Part shown: positions 26,559 to 35,785 of the stretch, piece by piece
Layout: each line of letters starts with the position of its first letter
How positions within the stretch are numbered: position 1 is the first letter of the stretch
Assembly (NCBI GenBank): GCA_963931655.1
Contig: OZ007036.1
Location: 1,364,001 to 1,428,000, forward strand
Direction: 5' to 3'
DNA: 64,000 nt
DNA from: Butyricicoccus_B sp017886875
GTDB lineage: Bacteria; Bacillota; Clostridia; Oscillospirales; Butyricicoccaceae
Position numbers and translations under genes: made by a program
Notes under the pieces: generated by a model
Seen by the model: the letters and a program-made list of their open reading frames with translations, nothing else
The model's database searches: none
What the model was told of the DNA's origin: nothing

Positions 26559-27473
26559 TTATACAATTTCTTTAGATAAAATTTCTTCTTTGCGTTCCAT
26601 TAGGTCGCCATTGAGCAGCATATCAACTGCTTTATCTTCACCAATTCTATCAATCATTGCGGCAAAACGTTCACCTTTTTTGCCTTGGTCTCTAAATAAT
26701 AGCATAGCCTTTTCAATCATATCTAAAGCTTGTTCTTCTGTATAAAGCCCTGGAAGTGCAGTACCATGACGAGTAACTCTACCCCATCTACCACCAATAT
26801 ATAATTTATATGCAACTTCTTCCGAATAAATCGCATTAAATGGACATTTACCTACACAATAACCACAGTTATTACATATGCTTGTATCACGTTGCATTTT
26901 CTTGTCTACAACCTTCATACAACTCATACGACAGAACTTTTCACAAAGCTTACAGCCTTTGCAAAGCTCCTCATGTAGCTTTGGAGGGTGCTGACCTACA
27001 ATACCAAAATCATTTAAATCTGGCTTTATACAGTTATTTGGACAGCCACCAACAGCTATTTTAAATTTATGAGGTAATCTTACATTGCCCATACCTACAT
27101 AAAATCTGTCATGAACTTTTTTACCAAGTGCTTGAGTGTCATAAAAACCAAATACACAAGTTGTACCCTTACAAGCGGTTACAGGACGAACTTTTGCACC
27201 AGTTCCGCCAGTTGTAAGGTCATATTTAGCAAGCTCAGCAACTACTTCATCAATTTTATCATAAGGTACACCAGCAAATTCAACTGTCATACGAGTTGTA
27301 AAAGCACATGTTCCATTGCCATACTTTTCCGCAATCTGACCTACTGCTTGTAATTGCTTTGCTGTTAAAGTGCCATTACCTGTGATAACTCGACATGAAA
27401 ACATATCAGTGTCTCTATTATGCAAGAAACCCATAAGTTTTACTCGCATAATATCTTGTTTAGATAGTGCCAT
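26559..27473 (-). CDS. Siroheme-type sulfite/nitrite reductase family iron-sulfur protein with inserted ferredoxin
   Basis: A 304-residue electron-transfer or reductase protein. The N-terminal ferredoxin-like half of the nitrite/sulfite reductase fold (residues 10-85) leads to CKGTTC at about 102-107 and GGCPNNC at about 143-149, the four Cys for the siroheme-linked 4Fe-4S cluster. Next come two ferredoxin motifs, CKGCKLCEKFC and CNNCGYCVGKCP, for two more clusters, then the second reductase half GGRWGRVTRHG. This resembles AsrC of anaerobic sulfite reductase, but no asrA/asrB neighbour is present. It may use another partner or another substrate. It is monocistronic. Confidence 0.82.
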   Translation of the reverse strand: MALSKQDIMRVKLMGFLHNRDTDMFSCRVITGNGTLTAKQLQAVGQIAEKYGNGTCAFTTRMTVEFAGVPYDKIDEVVAELAKYDLTTGGTGAKVRPVTACKGTTCVFGFYDTQALGKKVHDRFYVGMGNVRLPHKFKIAVGGCPNNCIKPDLNDFGIVGQHPPKLHEELCKGCKLCEKFCRMSCMKVVDKKMQRDTSICNNCGYCVGKCPFNAIYSEEVAYKLYIGGRWGRVTRHGTALPGLYTEEQALDMIEKAMLLFRDQGKKGERFAAMIDRIGEDKAVDMLLNGDLMERKEEILSKEIV

Positions 27474-27585
27474 TTTCTGTCCTCCTTAAATTTTTCCAAT
27501 CACCATATTTTAAATTATATCATAAGAATAATTTATCTTTCTATAATTTATATATTATTTTTTATTATGCTTATATTATAATTTA

Positions 27586-28290
27586 TTATACAACAGCATA
27601 TCCTTCAACTAAAACATCATCATCAAGCCAATTTATATTACTATTTAAATCATAAAAGAATGTTTGTTCATCATTATAACTTTCAGCTATTATAACATAC
27701 CTATCTTCTGTGCTATCAACTGCGGTAAGAATAGCAATAATTATATTAAAATCATCTAGGCTTATACCATTATCTAAAAGAAATGTTTCAAATTCTGGCA
27801 CTTCGCCTATATTATATTCATATGTTATTATATCTCCCAATTCTTCAAAGCTATCGCCATATACACAGTATGTTCCATCACTAAATATATCAAATTGAAT
27901 TTTATCATTATCTAATGTATAGCTATTTGTTAAATCAATAGATATATCTGGTTCTGGTTCAACCTGAACTATATTTTCAGTTACATTTGATATCATAGGA
28001 GTAATATTACTTATTAAAGCAGGCAACACGCTTATAAGTATAATTATTACAACTGGAATAATAATATTTTTACCATCTTTTTTAGGTTTAGACCAAGAAG
28101 ACTTTTTATTTGAGCCTAAATCTAAAATACTTCCCATAGGGTCAGTATTTTTATTATCACTGCTCGCAGGGCGTGCAGTTGTCTTTGCAAGCTGTGATTT
28201 ATCCTTTGCAAATAGTGGTTTAGGTGCACCACACATCGGGCATTCTCTATCCGAATCATCATAATTTATACCGCATTTTGGACATTTCAT
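27586..28290 (-). CDS. Zinc-ribbon single-span membrane protein
   Basis: Unrecognised protein of 234 residues from ATG 28290. Seen: zinc ribbon CPKCGINYDDSDRECPMCG at the N-terminus, a polar linker, one membrane helix IIIPVVIIILISVLPALI near residue 80, and an acidic extracellular domain of about 130 residues with no recognised motif. Its leader is notable: the ribosome binding site GAGAGGGGG forms the 3' arm of an eight-base GC stem. It follows uppP by 63 bases on the same strand. Probably an envelope sensor or structural protein, but unproven. Confidence 0.7.
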   Translation of the reverse strand: MKCPKCGINYDDSDRECPMCGAPKPLFAKDKSQLAKTTARPASSDNKNTDPMGSILDLGSNKKSSWSKPKKDGKNIIIPVVIIILISVLPALISNITPMISNVTENIVQVEPEPDISIDLTNSYTLDNDKIQFDIFSDGTYCVYGDSFEELGDIITYEYNIGEVPEFETFLLDNGISLDDFNIIIAILTAVDSTEDRYVIIAESYNDEQTFFYDLNSNINWLDDDVLVEGYAVV

Positions 28291-28299
28291 AAAAAAATA

Positions 28300-28335
28300 C
28301 CCCCTCTCGTATATTTTTATCATACCAGAGAGGGG
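28300..28335 (-). promoter_or_regulatory. Terminator-like hairpin covering the ribosome binding site of the zinc-ribbon gene
   Basis: On the minus strand CCCCTCTC pairs with GAGAGGGG (loop about 19 bases), then GTATTTTTTT and the ATG. It could end the uppP transcript, or hide the ribosome binding site of the next gene. Confidence 0.6.
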
Positions 28336-28353
28336 ATATATATTCAAGCGTTA

Positions 28354-29190
28354 TTAACTAAATAAAACAGTAAATACCCAATATGCCATTACAATGCCGC
28401 CTAAAACTATACGATACCAACCAAAAACTTTAAAGTCGTGTTTTTTTACATAACCCATTAAGAATTTAATTGCAAATATAGATACAATATAAGCGGTAAC
28501 CGTACCAATAGCAAGTATTAACCATTCAAAAGCACTATATGAAAATCCAAGTTTAAAAAATTTAAGTAAGCTTGCACCAAACATAACAGGCACAGCTAAA
28601 AAGAATGTAAACTCTGCTGCTGCTGCTCTTGAAATACCTATTGCAATACTACCTAATATTGTAGCACCTGAACGAGATGTACCTGGAAAAACAGCTGCGA
28701 TTAACTGAAACAAGCCTATAATAAACGCATCTCGATAGCTTATATCATTTACGGTTTGCACTCTTGTGCGTTTGCCCTGATTTTGATTTTCAACCAAGAT
28801 AAATGCAACACCAAATATAATAAGTGCAAGACCAACAGTTTGAAAATTATAAAACCAAGCTGTAAAAATATCATCAAATAAAATACCAATGACCGCAGCT
28901 GGAATACAAGCGATTATAATTTTAATCCATAAACGAAATACTTTTGGGTCTGTAACTGTTTGACCTTTGCTATTTTTTTTAAGCGGAATAAATCTTTTAA
29001 TATAGATAGTAAGTACAGCTAAAATTGCACCAAACTGAATTACAACGAAAAATAATTCTTTAAAAGCCTCAGATGCTTTTAGCTGTAAAAACTCATCTAC
29101 TAAAATCATATGCCCTGTGCTTGAAACAGGTAACCATTCAGTGATACCCTCAACTATACCAAGAAATATAGCCTTTAAAATCTCTATCAT
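28354..29190 (-). CDS. uppP: Undecaprenyl-diphosphatase
   Basis: Integral membrane enzyme that dephosphorylates undecaprenyl pyrophosphate to recycle the lipid carrier of wall synthesis; extra copies give bacitracin tolerance. At 278 residues it has the family length. Seen: EGITEWLPVSSTGHMIL near the N-terminus with catalytic Glu/Ser/His, and FPGTSRSGATI with the essential Arg near residue 170. About eight helices. It follows the lipoprotein gene by 12 bases on the same strand, so probably the third or later gene of the histidine-kinase operon. AAAGGAGAAAAGT precedes the start. Confidence 0.95.
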   Translation of the reverse strand: MIEILKAIFLGIVEGITEWLPVSSTGHMILVDEFLQLKASEAFKELFFVVIQFGAILAVLTIYIKRFIPLKKNSKGQTVTDPKVFRLWIKIIIACIPAAVIGILFDDIFTAWFYNFQTVGLALIIFGVAFILVENQNQGKRTRVQTVNDISYRDAFIIGLFQLIAAVFPGTSRSGATILGSIAIGISRAAAAEFTFFLAVPVMFGASLLKFFKLGFSYSAFEWLILAIGTVTAYIVSIFAIKFLMGYVKKHDFKVFGWYRIVLGGIVMAYWVFTVLFS

Positions 29191-29202
29191 ACTTTTCTCC
29201 TT

Positions 29203-29886
29203 TTATCTGGTAAACACACCTGTTATTTCACCGGAAATAGTTATACTTCCATCTTCTCCATAAGTGAAAGTAACATCACGGGATATGTCTTTTGCAGTGT
29301 TACCAGTTGCCTGAGCTGTACCACCATCTTCACCATCATCTATCATATATTCAAAAGATTTGTCGTCCATTGGTAAAAGCTCAAGTGTTCTTGTGCCATC
29401 GGTGAATATGCCTTCCCAATTAGCTTCCATATCAACCTCTGGGTCATAAAGCTTAAAGTTTGAATAATCCTCTATGGTGTTTTCACCTTTATAATTAAAC
29501 TTTTCGCCTGTTTTGCAATCAACCGCTATTTGACCAACTGCCTTATTATCTGATTTATTAGCAATTATAAAAGTATGATATTTGTTAGAGTCAATTTCAA
29601 GATTTGTTTTTCCATCTAAAATTAAATAAGTATCAGTATCAATAGTTTCAGCTACAATTCTGCGGGCATCGGCAACAGATAATTCATCTGATATTACAGT
29701 TGTATCTTGGTTATTTTCCGGTTCAACTGGTTCAGAAACTTGACTGCTTACCTCACTTTGAACTTGAACGCTAGTTTTAACTTCTTCTGTTTCAGAGCTT
29801 GAATTATCTGGTTTTGTCTTATTACAAGCTGTCATAGATAAAACGCATGTAAATGCGAGCAATGCGGAGACAATATTTTTTTTCAT
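29203..29886 (-). CDS. Secreted lipoprotein of unknown function
   Basis: A 227-residue protein with a signal peptide MKKNIVSALLAFTCVLSMTAC; Cys21 follows a near-lipobox MTA, so it should be lipid-anchored on the outside. After a Ser/Glu-rich linker the remainder (residues 70-227) has a beta-rich pattern with ISDELSVADARRIVAETIDTD-like helix and no family recognised. It lies between the histidine kinase and uppP, all on minus with short gaps, suggesting an envelope-stress role. AGGAGGAATTC precedes the ATG. Confidence 0.75.
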   Translation of the reverse strand: MKKNIVSALLAFTCVLSMTACNKTKPDNSSSETEEVKTSVQVQSEVSSQVSEPVEPENNQDTTVISDELSVADARRIVAETIDTDTYLILDGKTNLEIDSNKYHTFIIANKSDNKAVGQIAVDCKTGEKFNYKGENTIEDYSNFKLYDPEVDMEANWEGIFTDGTRTLELLPMDDKSFEYMIDDGEDGGTAQATGNTAKDISRDVTFTYGEDGSITISGEITGVFTR

Positions 29887-29984
29887 TGCGAATTCCTCCT
29901 TATTATTCTTATGTTATAATACCGAAAATTTGAAAAAAACGCAACTGAAAATTTACGCCAAACCAAAAATGCTATAATTTTGGA

Positions 29985-31508
29985 TTATTTTTCATCATTC
30001 GACACATTTGCAGGTGGTAAAGCTTTAGGTTTATTATCAGGCACAAAAAATGTAAATTCTATACCGTTATTTACATTTCTTGCATCACATTTACCACCCA
30101 ATACTTCAGCTGTTGCTTTTACAATGCTAAGCCCAACACCTGTACCACCAAGCTCACGTGAGCGAGCCTTATCAGTTCTATAAAACTTTTCCCAAAGTTT
30201 AGGTATTTCATTTTCTGGCAAGCCTTCACCTTCATTAAACACACTTATTTGCACACCATCAAGTTGTTTATATGCAGAAATAATTATTTTTCCTCCCTCT
30301 GGTGTATATCTTATTGCATTACTTAGATAATTATTCACAACTTGTTCTATCATGCCATAGTCACTATAAATAATAAGTCCACTTGAAATAGTCTGTATAT
30401 CTTGATTTTTTGCATCAGCTAAAACCCTAGCTTTGTTTGTTGATGTATTTATTAGCTCATCTATATCTATTTCGCTTACATTTACATTTTCGCCACCAAG
30501 TTCAAGTTTAGATAAACTTAAAAGCTGCATAACCATTTTATTCATACGTCTAGCTTCATCAACAATGGTTGTACAATAATAGTCCCTATCTTCATCACTT
30601 TCGGCTATACCTTCTTGTAAACCTTCTGCATAGCCTTGTATCAGTGCAATAGGCGTTTTGAGCTCATGAGATACATTTACAATAAACTCCTGACGCATAT
30701 TATCTATTTTTTCTTTTTGTTTTATTTCATGTTCTAATTTTACATTTGTACTTTTTAGCTGTGCTATTGTCTGTTCTAAATGCTCAGATAATCGGTTTAT
30801 AGATTGACCTAATCTACCTATTTCATCATTTACAGTGCCTTCATATTTTTTGGAAAAATCCATTTCCGCCATAGCGTTTGCAACATCAGCAATTTCAATA
30901 AGTGGATTTGTAAAATGTCTTGCAATAATAAACGCTAAAATAATACAGATAATGAGTGTTAAGCCGCCTGAAATACCTAAAAACAATAAATTAAAACTTG
31001 AATTTTGCTCTAAATATGTAAAAGGAATTCTAGCTATAATATAATTGCCTGTACTATCTAAAATGCCAACTAAGCATAAAAACTCCTCTGCTCTTGCTTT
31101 ATCATATACATTTACAAAATCCATTCCAGTAGCTGCTATTTTTTGTTTATCAGCTTCATTTACTGCATTTTGTGCTATTTTCAAACCATAAAACAGAGTT
31201 TCACCGGTTTTTTCTATACCTGTAAGCTGTTCATTCATAGTTGAATCATATATTACAGTGCCATTTTTTGAAATTACTGAAACTCTTACACCTTCGGTAT
31301 CTTCACTATAAATAATTTCATTTATAAATTCTTCATCGCCTTTATTATTTGCACTACATAACTGAATATAAACATCAGTAAGAGCTTTTTCTCTTTGCCA
31401 AAGATAATAATTATCATAAAAAGTTAAACTTATGATACTTAAAATTCCTACAAAAGCTATTGCAATGGCACAAATAGCAGCAAAAAACTTTATTTTTATA
31501 GATTTCAT
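29985..31508 (-). CDS. Membrane sensor histidine kinase
   Basis: Two-component sensor of 507 residues. Seen: two membrane helices (about 7-28 and 170-195) flanking an extracytoplasmic sensory domain of about 140 residues, a HAMP linker, HisKA with phospho-acceptor His in VSHELKTPIALIQGYAEGL, then the ATPase domain with N box NYLSNAIRYTP, G1 DKARSRELGGTGVGLSIVK and a short C-terminal tail. It is the partner of the OmpR-type regulator upstream (RR, YbjN-like, kinase order on minus). A terminator-like hairpin sits before it, which may lower its level relative to the regulator. Confidence 0.95.
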   Translation of the reverse strand: MKSIKIKFFAAICAIAIAFVGILSIISLTFYDNYYLWQREKALTDVYIQLCSANNKGDEEFINEIIYSEDTEGVRVSVISKNGTVIYDSTMNEQLTGIEKTGETLFYGLKIAQNAVNEADKQKIAATGMDFVNVYDKARAEEFLCLVGILDSTGNYIIARIPFTYLEQNSSFNLLFLGISGGLTLIICIILAFIIARHFTNPLIEIADVANAMAEMDFSKKYEGTVNDEIGRLGQSINRLSEHLEQTIAQLKSTNVKLEHEIKQKEKIDNMRQEFIVNVSHELKTPIALIQGYAEGLQEGIAESDEDRDYYCTTIVDEARRMNKMVMQLLSLSKLELGGENVNVSEIDIDELINTSTNKARVLADAKNQDIQTISSGLIIYSDYGMIEQVVNNYLSNAIRYTPEGGKIIISAYKQLDGVQISVFNEGEGLPENEIPKLWEKFYRTDKARSRELGGTGVGLSIVKATAEVLGGKCDARNVNNGIEFTFFVPDNKPKALPPANVSNDEK

Positions 31509-31541
31509 TTTTTCACCCCTTAAAAATATTAATATTTTAAA

Positions 31542-31571
31542 AAAAGGACGATTTTTTGAAACCGTCCTTTT
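31542..31571 (-). terminator. Intercistronic terminator-like hairpin between YbjN-like and kinase genes
   Basis: On minus AAAAGGACG and CGTCCTTTT pair around 12 bases, then TTTTTT-rich sequence. It could attenuate transcription into the kinase gene. Confidence 0.7.
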
Positions 31572-31579
31572 AAATAAGT

Positions 31580-32044
31580 TTATTCATCATCATCATTTAT
31601 TTCATTAAATGCTTCTTCTGGTGATTTTCCGCCATATATTATCGCAAAAACACCTTTAATATATTTATCAAACATATTAAATCCGACATAGGTTAATCTA
31701 ATAACTGTCATATCAGCTAAACCTGTATCTTCTTCAAATGCGGCAACAGCTTTATAACTCAGCTCTCCATCTATAAAATCAAGCTGAAAATTTCCAAGCA
31801 GCAATTCATAATTTACCATTGTGAGATATTCACTCACAGATTTTCGCATTTTTTCTGGTATATTCATAGGGAGAATTGTTGTAAACAAAGCTGTTTTTGA
31901 ATTTACTATTCTTGCAATAAATCTAACATCTGATGTGACTTCTATATTCATAGAAAATCTTATCAGCTCATATTCAGGCTCATATGCAAATTTTAATTCT
32001 TCTTCTTCATAAATACGCTTTATATCCTCAATACTAAATGCCAT
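31580..32044 (-). CDS. YbjN-like domain protein
   Basis: Cytoplasmic protein of 154 residues from ATG 32044, which has GGGGGTAA upstream. Its pattern, EEEELKFAYEPEYELIRF then RFIARIVNSKTALFTTILP and YLTMVNYELLLGNFQLD, resembles the YbjN/type-III-chaperone-like fold found beside many regulators. The exact role of this family is unknown. It lies 23 bases after the response regulator in the same operon and before a hairpin that separates it from the kinase. It may tune the two-component system; that is inference. Confidence 0.6.
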   Translation of the reverse strand: MAFSIEDIKRIYEEEELKFAYEPEYELIRFSMNIEVTSDVRFIARIVNSKTALFTTILPMNIPEKMRKSVSEYLTMVNYELLLGNFQLDFIDGELSYKAVAAFEEDTGLADMTVIRLTYVGFNMFDKYIKGVFAIIYGGKSPEEAFNEINDDDE

Positions 32045-32067
32045 ATTTACCCCCAATTTTTTAATGA

Positions 32068-32745
32068 TTATACCTCAAATCTATAACCATAACCACGAAC
32101 AGTTTCTATTTTACTGCCGTATTCGCCAAGTTTTGCTCTTAGTTTTTTAATATGAGTATCCACTGTTCTAAGGTCACCAAAGTAATCATAACCCCATACA
32201 GCATTTAAAATTTTCTCTCTTGAAAGAGCAATACCTTTATTATTTTTGAAATATATCATGAGTTCATATTCTTTTGGTGTAAGTCCAATATCTTCACCAT
32301 TTAAACGAACCTCATGACGGATTTCATCAATATCTAGTTCGCCAAATTTATGTGCATTTGCATCATCATTTTTACCTGCTCTAAGCAATAAATTTTTAAC
32401 TCTTGCACATAAAACAAGTGGAGAAAATGGTTTTGTAACATAATCATCTGCACCACTTTGTAAACCATGAAGTTGGTCTAATTCTTCGGCTCTTGCTGTA
32501 AGCATCATAACAGGAAGTCTTGCAGTGACTTCTTGTTCTCTTATATAACGCAAAACAGAGAAACCGTCCTTTTCAGGCATCATAACATCTAAAATTGCAA
32601 GCTCTATTTCACCATGCTGCTCAATAAGTTTTATTGCTTCTTCACCATTTGAAGCTTCAAGCATTGTATGACCATCACGTTTTAAAAAATCGGCTACAAG
32701 TCTACGAATTCTAACTTCATCATCTGCAATTAAAATAACAGCCAT
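32068..32745 (-). CDS. OmpR/PhoB-type response regulator
   Basis: DNA-binding regulator of 225 residues from ATG 32745, preceded by TTGGAGGGG. Seen: receiver domain with acidic pocket ADDEVR and phospho-Asp in AILDVMMPEKDGFS, Thr and Lys in MLTARA and YVTKPFSP, then a winged helix with GLTPKEYELMIYF and RTVDTHIKKLRAKLG. Complete and intact. It opens the operon RR-YbjN-like-kinase and probably its lipoprotein and uppP, which points to wall-stress control. The LCP gene just upstream on the same strand has its own leader. Confidence 0.96.
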   Translation of the reverse strand: MAVILIADDEVRIRRLVADFLKRDGHTMLEASNGEEAIKLIEQHGEIELAILDVMMPEKDGFSVLRYIREQEVTARLPVMMLTARAEELDQLHGLQSGADDYVTKPFSPLVLCARVKNLLLRAGKNDDANAHKFGELDIDEIRHEVRLNGEDIGLTPKEYELMIYFKNNKGIALSREKILNAVWGYDYFGDLRTVDTHIKKLRAKLGEYGSKIETVRGYGYRFEV

Positions 32746-32824
32746 ATTTATCCCCTCCAAAATTATCAATATAGAGAAGTATAACCTAGTATTTTGAACA
32801 TTTGGTGAACATATTAAAGAGAAA

Positions 32825-33778
32825 TTATGTATATAAATAATTATCTATAGTTTGTGCAGCCTTATTCAAATCATAGACTATATATTCATCATTTTTTCCG
32901 CCATAATTCCACTGACCATCTTCTGGCACTCTATAATGCTGTATTTCAGGTATGCCTTTTGATAAAGCACCTTTCATAAGTGAAAGCATTTCGGTTTTGG
33001 TAAGTGAAGTTGTGATATAAGGCATAAGTTTAGGTATAAGTGTTACAAGTTCTGGAAGTGATTTATTTTTTACTTCATCAAACATTGCATTTAAAACTAT
33101 TCCTTGCCTTTCTACTCTGCCCCAATCATCACCTGTACCACCTTTCCTTATTCTTGCATAGGTCATAGCTTGTACGCCATTTAAATGTTGATAACCAGTT
33201 TGCTCAATAAGAATTGGTTCTAAACCATATGATTCATAATATTCTGCAATATATTTATTAGCTTCTTTTCTTTCAGCATCAGATACATCAATATTGACAC
33301 CACCTATTGCTTCTATAAGCTCTGCCATTTGCTGAAAGTTTACTTCAACATAATCGGTTATATCCAAACCAAATGATTGATTTATAGTTTTAATTGCAAG
33401 TTTAGCACCACCAAAGCTATAAGCGTGACAGAGTTTTTGTGTGCCATGGTCTTCTACTTCAACCCTGCTATCACGCATAAGTGATACAAGTTTTATTGTG
33501 CCATTATCTGAGTCTACTGACATTACCATCATAGAGTCAGAACGAACTGGTTCACCATTTGAGCGTGTATCAACACCAAAAAGAGCTATATTAGTAACCC
33601 CAGATTGTGGTTTTATATTTACTGCTAGCTCTTCATCAGATAAATTATCTAATGAATTATCATGTGTGTATGAAAAAAATGAATTATATACAAATCTTCC
33701 ACCAAAAAACAAACCAGCTATTATAATAGCTAAAAATGTCCATCGCCTTACTATGCGAAAAAATCTACGAAAAGTCAT
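32825..33778 (-). CDS. LytR-CpsA-Psr (LCP) family glycopolymer ligase
   Basis: Transfers teichoic acid or other undecaprenyl-linked glycopolymers to peptidoglycan outside the membrane. From ATG 33778 (GGGAGGAAAT upstream) it has 317 residues. Seen: basic N-terminus and one membrane helix (TFLAIIIAGLFFGGRFVY), then LCP-domain motifs NIALFGVDTR, SDSMMVMSVDSDN, KLVSLMRDSRVEVEDHG, VEAI-GGV type loop and QAMTYARIRKGGTGDDWGR with the conserved Arg/Asp set that binds the lipid pyrophosphate. Well formed. Neighbouring uppP and the two-component genes fit a wall-assembly theme. Confidence 0.93.
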   Translation of the reverse strand: MTFRRFFRIVRRWTFLAIIIAGLFFGGRFVYNSFFSYTHDNSLDNLSDEELAVNIKPQSGVTNIALFGVDTRSNGEPVRSDSMMVMSVDSDNGTIKLVSLMRDSRVEVEDHGTQKLCHAYSFGGAKLAIKTINQSFGLDITDYVEVNFQQMAELIEAIGGVNIDVSDAERKEANKYIAEYYESYGLEPILIEQTGYQHLNGVQAMTYARIRKGGTGDDWGRVERQGIVLNAMFDEVKNKSLPELVTLIPKLMPYITTSLTKTEMLSLMKGALSKGIPEIQHYRVPEDGQWNYGGKNDEYIVYDLNKAAQTIDNYLYT

Positions 33779-33817
33779 ATTTCCTCCCAAACTGACAAAT
33801 TTACTACAATACATAAA

Positions 33818-33849
33818 GTCGCACAAGTAAACAATATCACTTGTGCGAC
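33818..33849 (-). terminator. Probable terminator between pyk and the LCP gene
   Basis: GTCGCACAAGT and ACTTGTGCGAC form a perfect 11-base stem with a 10-base loop. The minus-side T tract (TTTATG) is short, so it may be partial or act as a leader structure of the LCP gene. Confidence 0.65.
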
Positions 33850-33949
33850 CTTAATATTACAACCATATTTTATCACAAGGTTTTGAAAATTTCAAAACAA
33901 ATTGTGAATTTTTTGTTTGGAAGCTGCATCATCTATATAAGAGGAAAAA

Positions 33950-35413
33950 TTACTCCTCGATAGCGATGTTAATAGACTCCTCTGTTACCTTCATAGCACG
34001 CATGGTATTAGTGTAGTTAACATGACCTACAGGCATACCAGCAGTGATAATGATAGTGTCATCAGCCTTAACACCAGCAGTTCTAACAGCAGCATTTAGA
34101 GCCTGAACATAAAGAGCAGAACCACTTTCTGGACGCTTAACCATGCAAGGTATAATGCCCCAAGACATAGTTAGACGGTTATAAGTCTTTTCGCTTGGAG
34201 TAGCACCAACGATAATCTTACCTGGACGGTGGCAAGATACTGCACGAGCAGTAGAACCAGACTCAGTAAATGCAACAATGCACTTTGCATCAAGGTCTGC
34301 AGCAGTTGTACAAACAGCATGAGAAATAGCATTTGTTGTTCTCTCGCCACCTAGCTCCATATCCATAAATTCTGGACGGGTGATACGACGGCGGTCATAA
34401 TGAATGTTAGCCTCAGCATTTTCAGCAATGCTGCTCATAGCTGCAACTGTTTCTACTGGATACTTACCAACAGATGTTTCACCGGAAAGCATAATAGCAC
34501 TTGTTCCATCATAAACAGCGTTAGCAACGTCAGAAACCTCTGCACGAGTTGGGCGAGGGTTCTTAGCCATGCTTTCTAGCATCTGTGTAGCAGTTACAAC
34601 ACGACGACCACGGGAGATACATTTCTTAATTAGGTTCTTCTGAATAGCTGGTAGCTCCTCAAATGGAACTTCTACACCAAGGTCGCCACGAGCAACCATG
34701 ATACCATTTACTTCATCAAGAATTTCATCAATGTTGTTTACGCCTTCTATATTTTCAATCTTAGCGATAATTTCAACATCTTCGCAACCTTGCTCTTTTA
34801 GGATAGCTTTAAGGTCACGCATATCCTGTGCACTGCGGCAGAAAGAAGCTGCGATAAAATCAATACCCTGAGAGCAACCAAAGATAACATCTGAACGGTC
34901 TTTCTCTGAGATATAAGGCATGTTAAGCTTAATACCTGGAACGTTTACAGACTTACGGTTAGATAGAGGGCCACCATTAAGAGCACGACAAACAATTTCT
35001 GTGCCTTCAACCTTTTCTACCTTAAATGCAATCAGTCCATCATCAATAAGAATAGTAGTGCCTTCTGTAACATCGTTTGGCAGACCCTCATAGCTAATAG
35101 AAACGATTGTGTTATCACCCTCGATATCACGAGTTGTTAAAGTAAACTGCTGACCTTCAACAATTTCAATTTTACCATCTTTATATGTCTTTGTGCGAAT
35201 TTCTGGACCTTTAGTATCAAGCATAATACCTACTGGCATACCTAGCTCCTTACGAATGGATTTAACTAAATCCATACGGGATTTGTGTTCCTCATGAGAG
35301 CCATGGCTGAAGTTAAAACGAGCAACGTTCATGCCAGCCTTTACCATGTCCTTTAATACTCCATCAACATCAGTTGCAGGACCTAGTGTACAAATAATTT
35401 TTGTTCTTCTCAT
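33950..35413 (-). CDS. pyk: Pyruvate kinase
   Basis: Last step of glycolysis: phosphoenolpyruvate plus ADP to pyruvate plus ATP. At 487 residues it has the standard A, B and C domains without the extra C-terminal PEP-utiliser domain of some Firmicute enzymes. Seen: TKIICTLGPATDVD and ARFNFSHGSHEEH at the N-terminus, the metal/PEP lysine region IIAKIENIEGVNNIDEI, MVARGDLGVEVP and ATQMLESMAKNPRPTRAEVSD. The catalytic Lys, Glu and Asp are present. Monocistronic, with its own promoter at 35504-35532. Confidence 0.97.
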   Translation of the reverse strand: MRRTKIICTLGPATDVDGVLKDMVKAGMNVARFNFSHGSHEEHKSRMDLVKSIRKELGMPVGIMLDTKGPEIRTKTYKDGKIEIVEGQQFTLTTRDIEGDNTIVSISYEGLPNDVTEGTTILIDDGLIAFKVEKVEGTEIVCRALNGGPLSNRKSVNVPGIKLNMPYISEKDRSDVIFGCSQGIDFIAASFCRSAQDMRDLKAILKEQGCEDVEIIAKIENIEGVNNIDEILDEVNGIMVARGDLGVEVPFEELPAIQKNLIKKCISRGRRVVTATQMLESMAKNPRPTRAEVSDVANAVYDGTSAIMLSGETSVGKYPVETVAAMSSIAENAEANIHYDRRRITRPEFMDMELGGERTTNAISHAVCTTAADLDAKCIVAFTESGSTARAVSCHRPGKIIVGATPSEKTYNRLTMSWGIIPCMVKRPESGSALYVQALNAAVRTAGVKADDTIIITAGMPVGHVNYTNTMRAMKVTEESINIAIEE

Positions 35414-35503
35414 TGGTATTTTACCTCACTTCATTTCACATATAAAATCGTACAATTTTTTGTACTATTTTACTCATCTACCTAATATACCATTCTGTTT
35501 TTT

Positions 35504-35532
35504 ATTGTACATCATCGTTATATGTTTGACAA
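35504..35532 (-). promoter_or_regulatory. Promoter of pyk
   Basis: On minus TTGTCA, 17 bases, TACAAT. Downstream a GTACAA/TTGTAC hairpin (35452-35467) lies in the leader. The whole gap 35414-35785 holds this promoter, the divergent one at 35634, and no gene. Confidence 0.6.
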
Positions 35533-35633
35533 TACCATGTTTAAAACTCAGTAACATAAACAACATTTTCATTATTTTGGCACAAAACTGTTCTGCAAAC
35601 CTGCAATATTTATTGCATTTTGACAGTATATAC

Positions 35634-35662
35634 TTGTAAAAAGCTTAAAAATCGTTTATAAT
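35634..35662 (+). promoter_or_regulatory. Promoter of the nucleotidyltransferase gene
   Basis: TTGTAA, 17 bases, TATAAT. The predicted leader to 35785 is about 115 bases with no strong structure seen. Confidence 0.6.
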
Positions 35663-35785
35663 ACCACTAAAAGAGACCGTTTTTTGCTTGTGAACTTATA
35701 CATTTATATCACGCTCTAATGAGTAAATATAACATTTTGACTGTTAAGCTAAATGCTTGATTTATATAAATGGAGGGATTTTATA

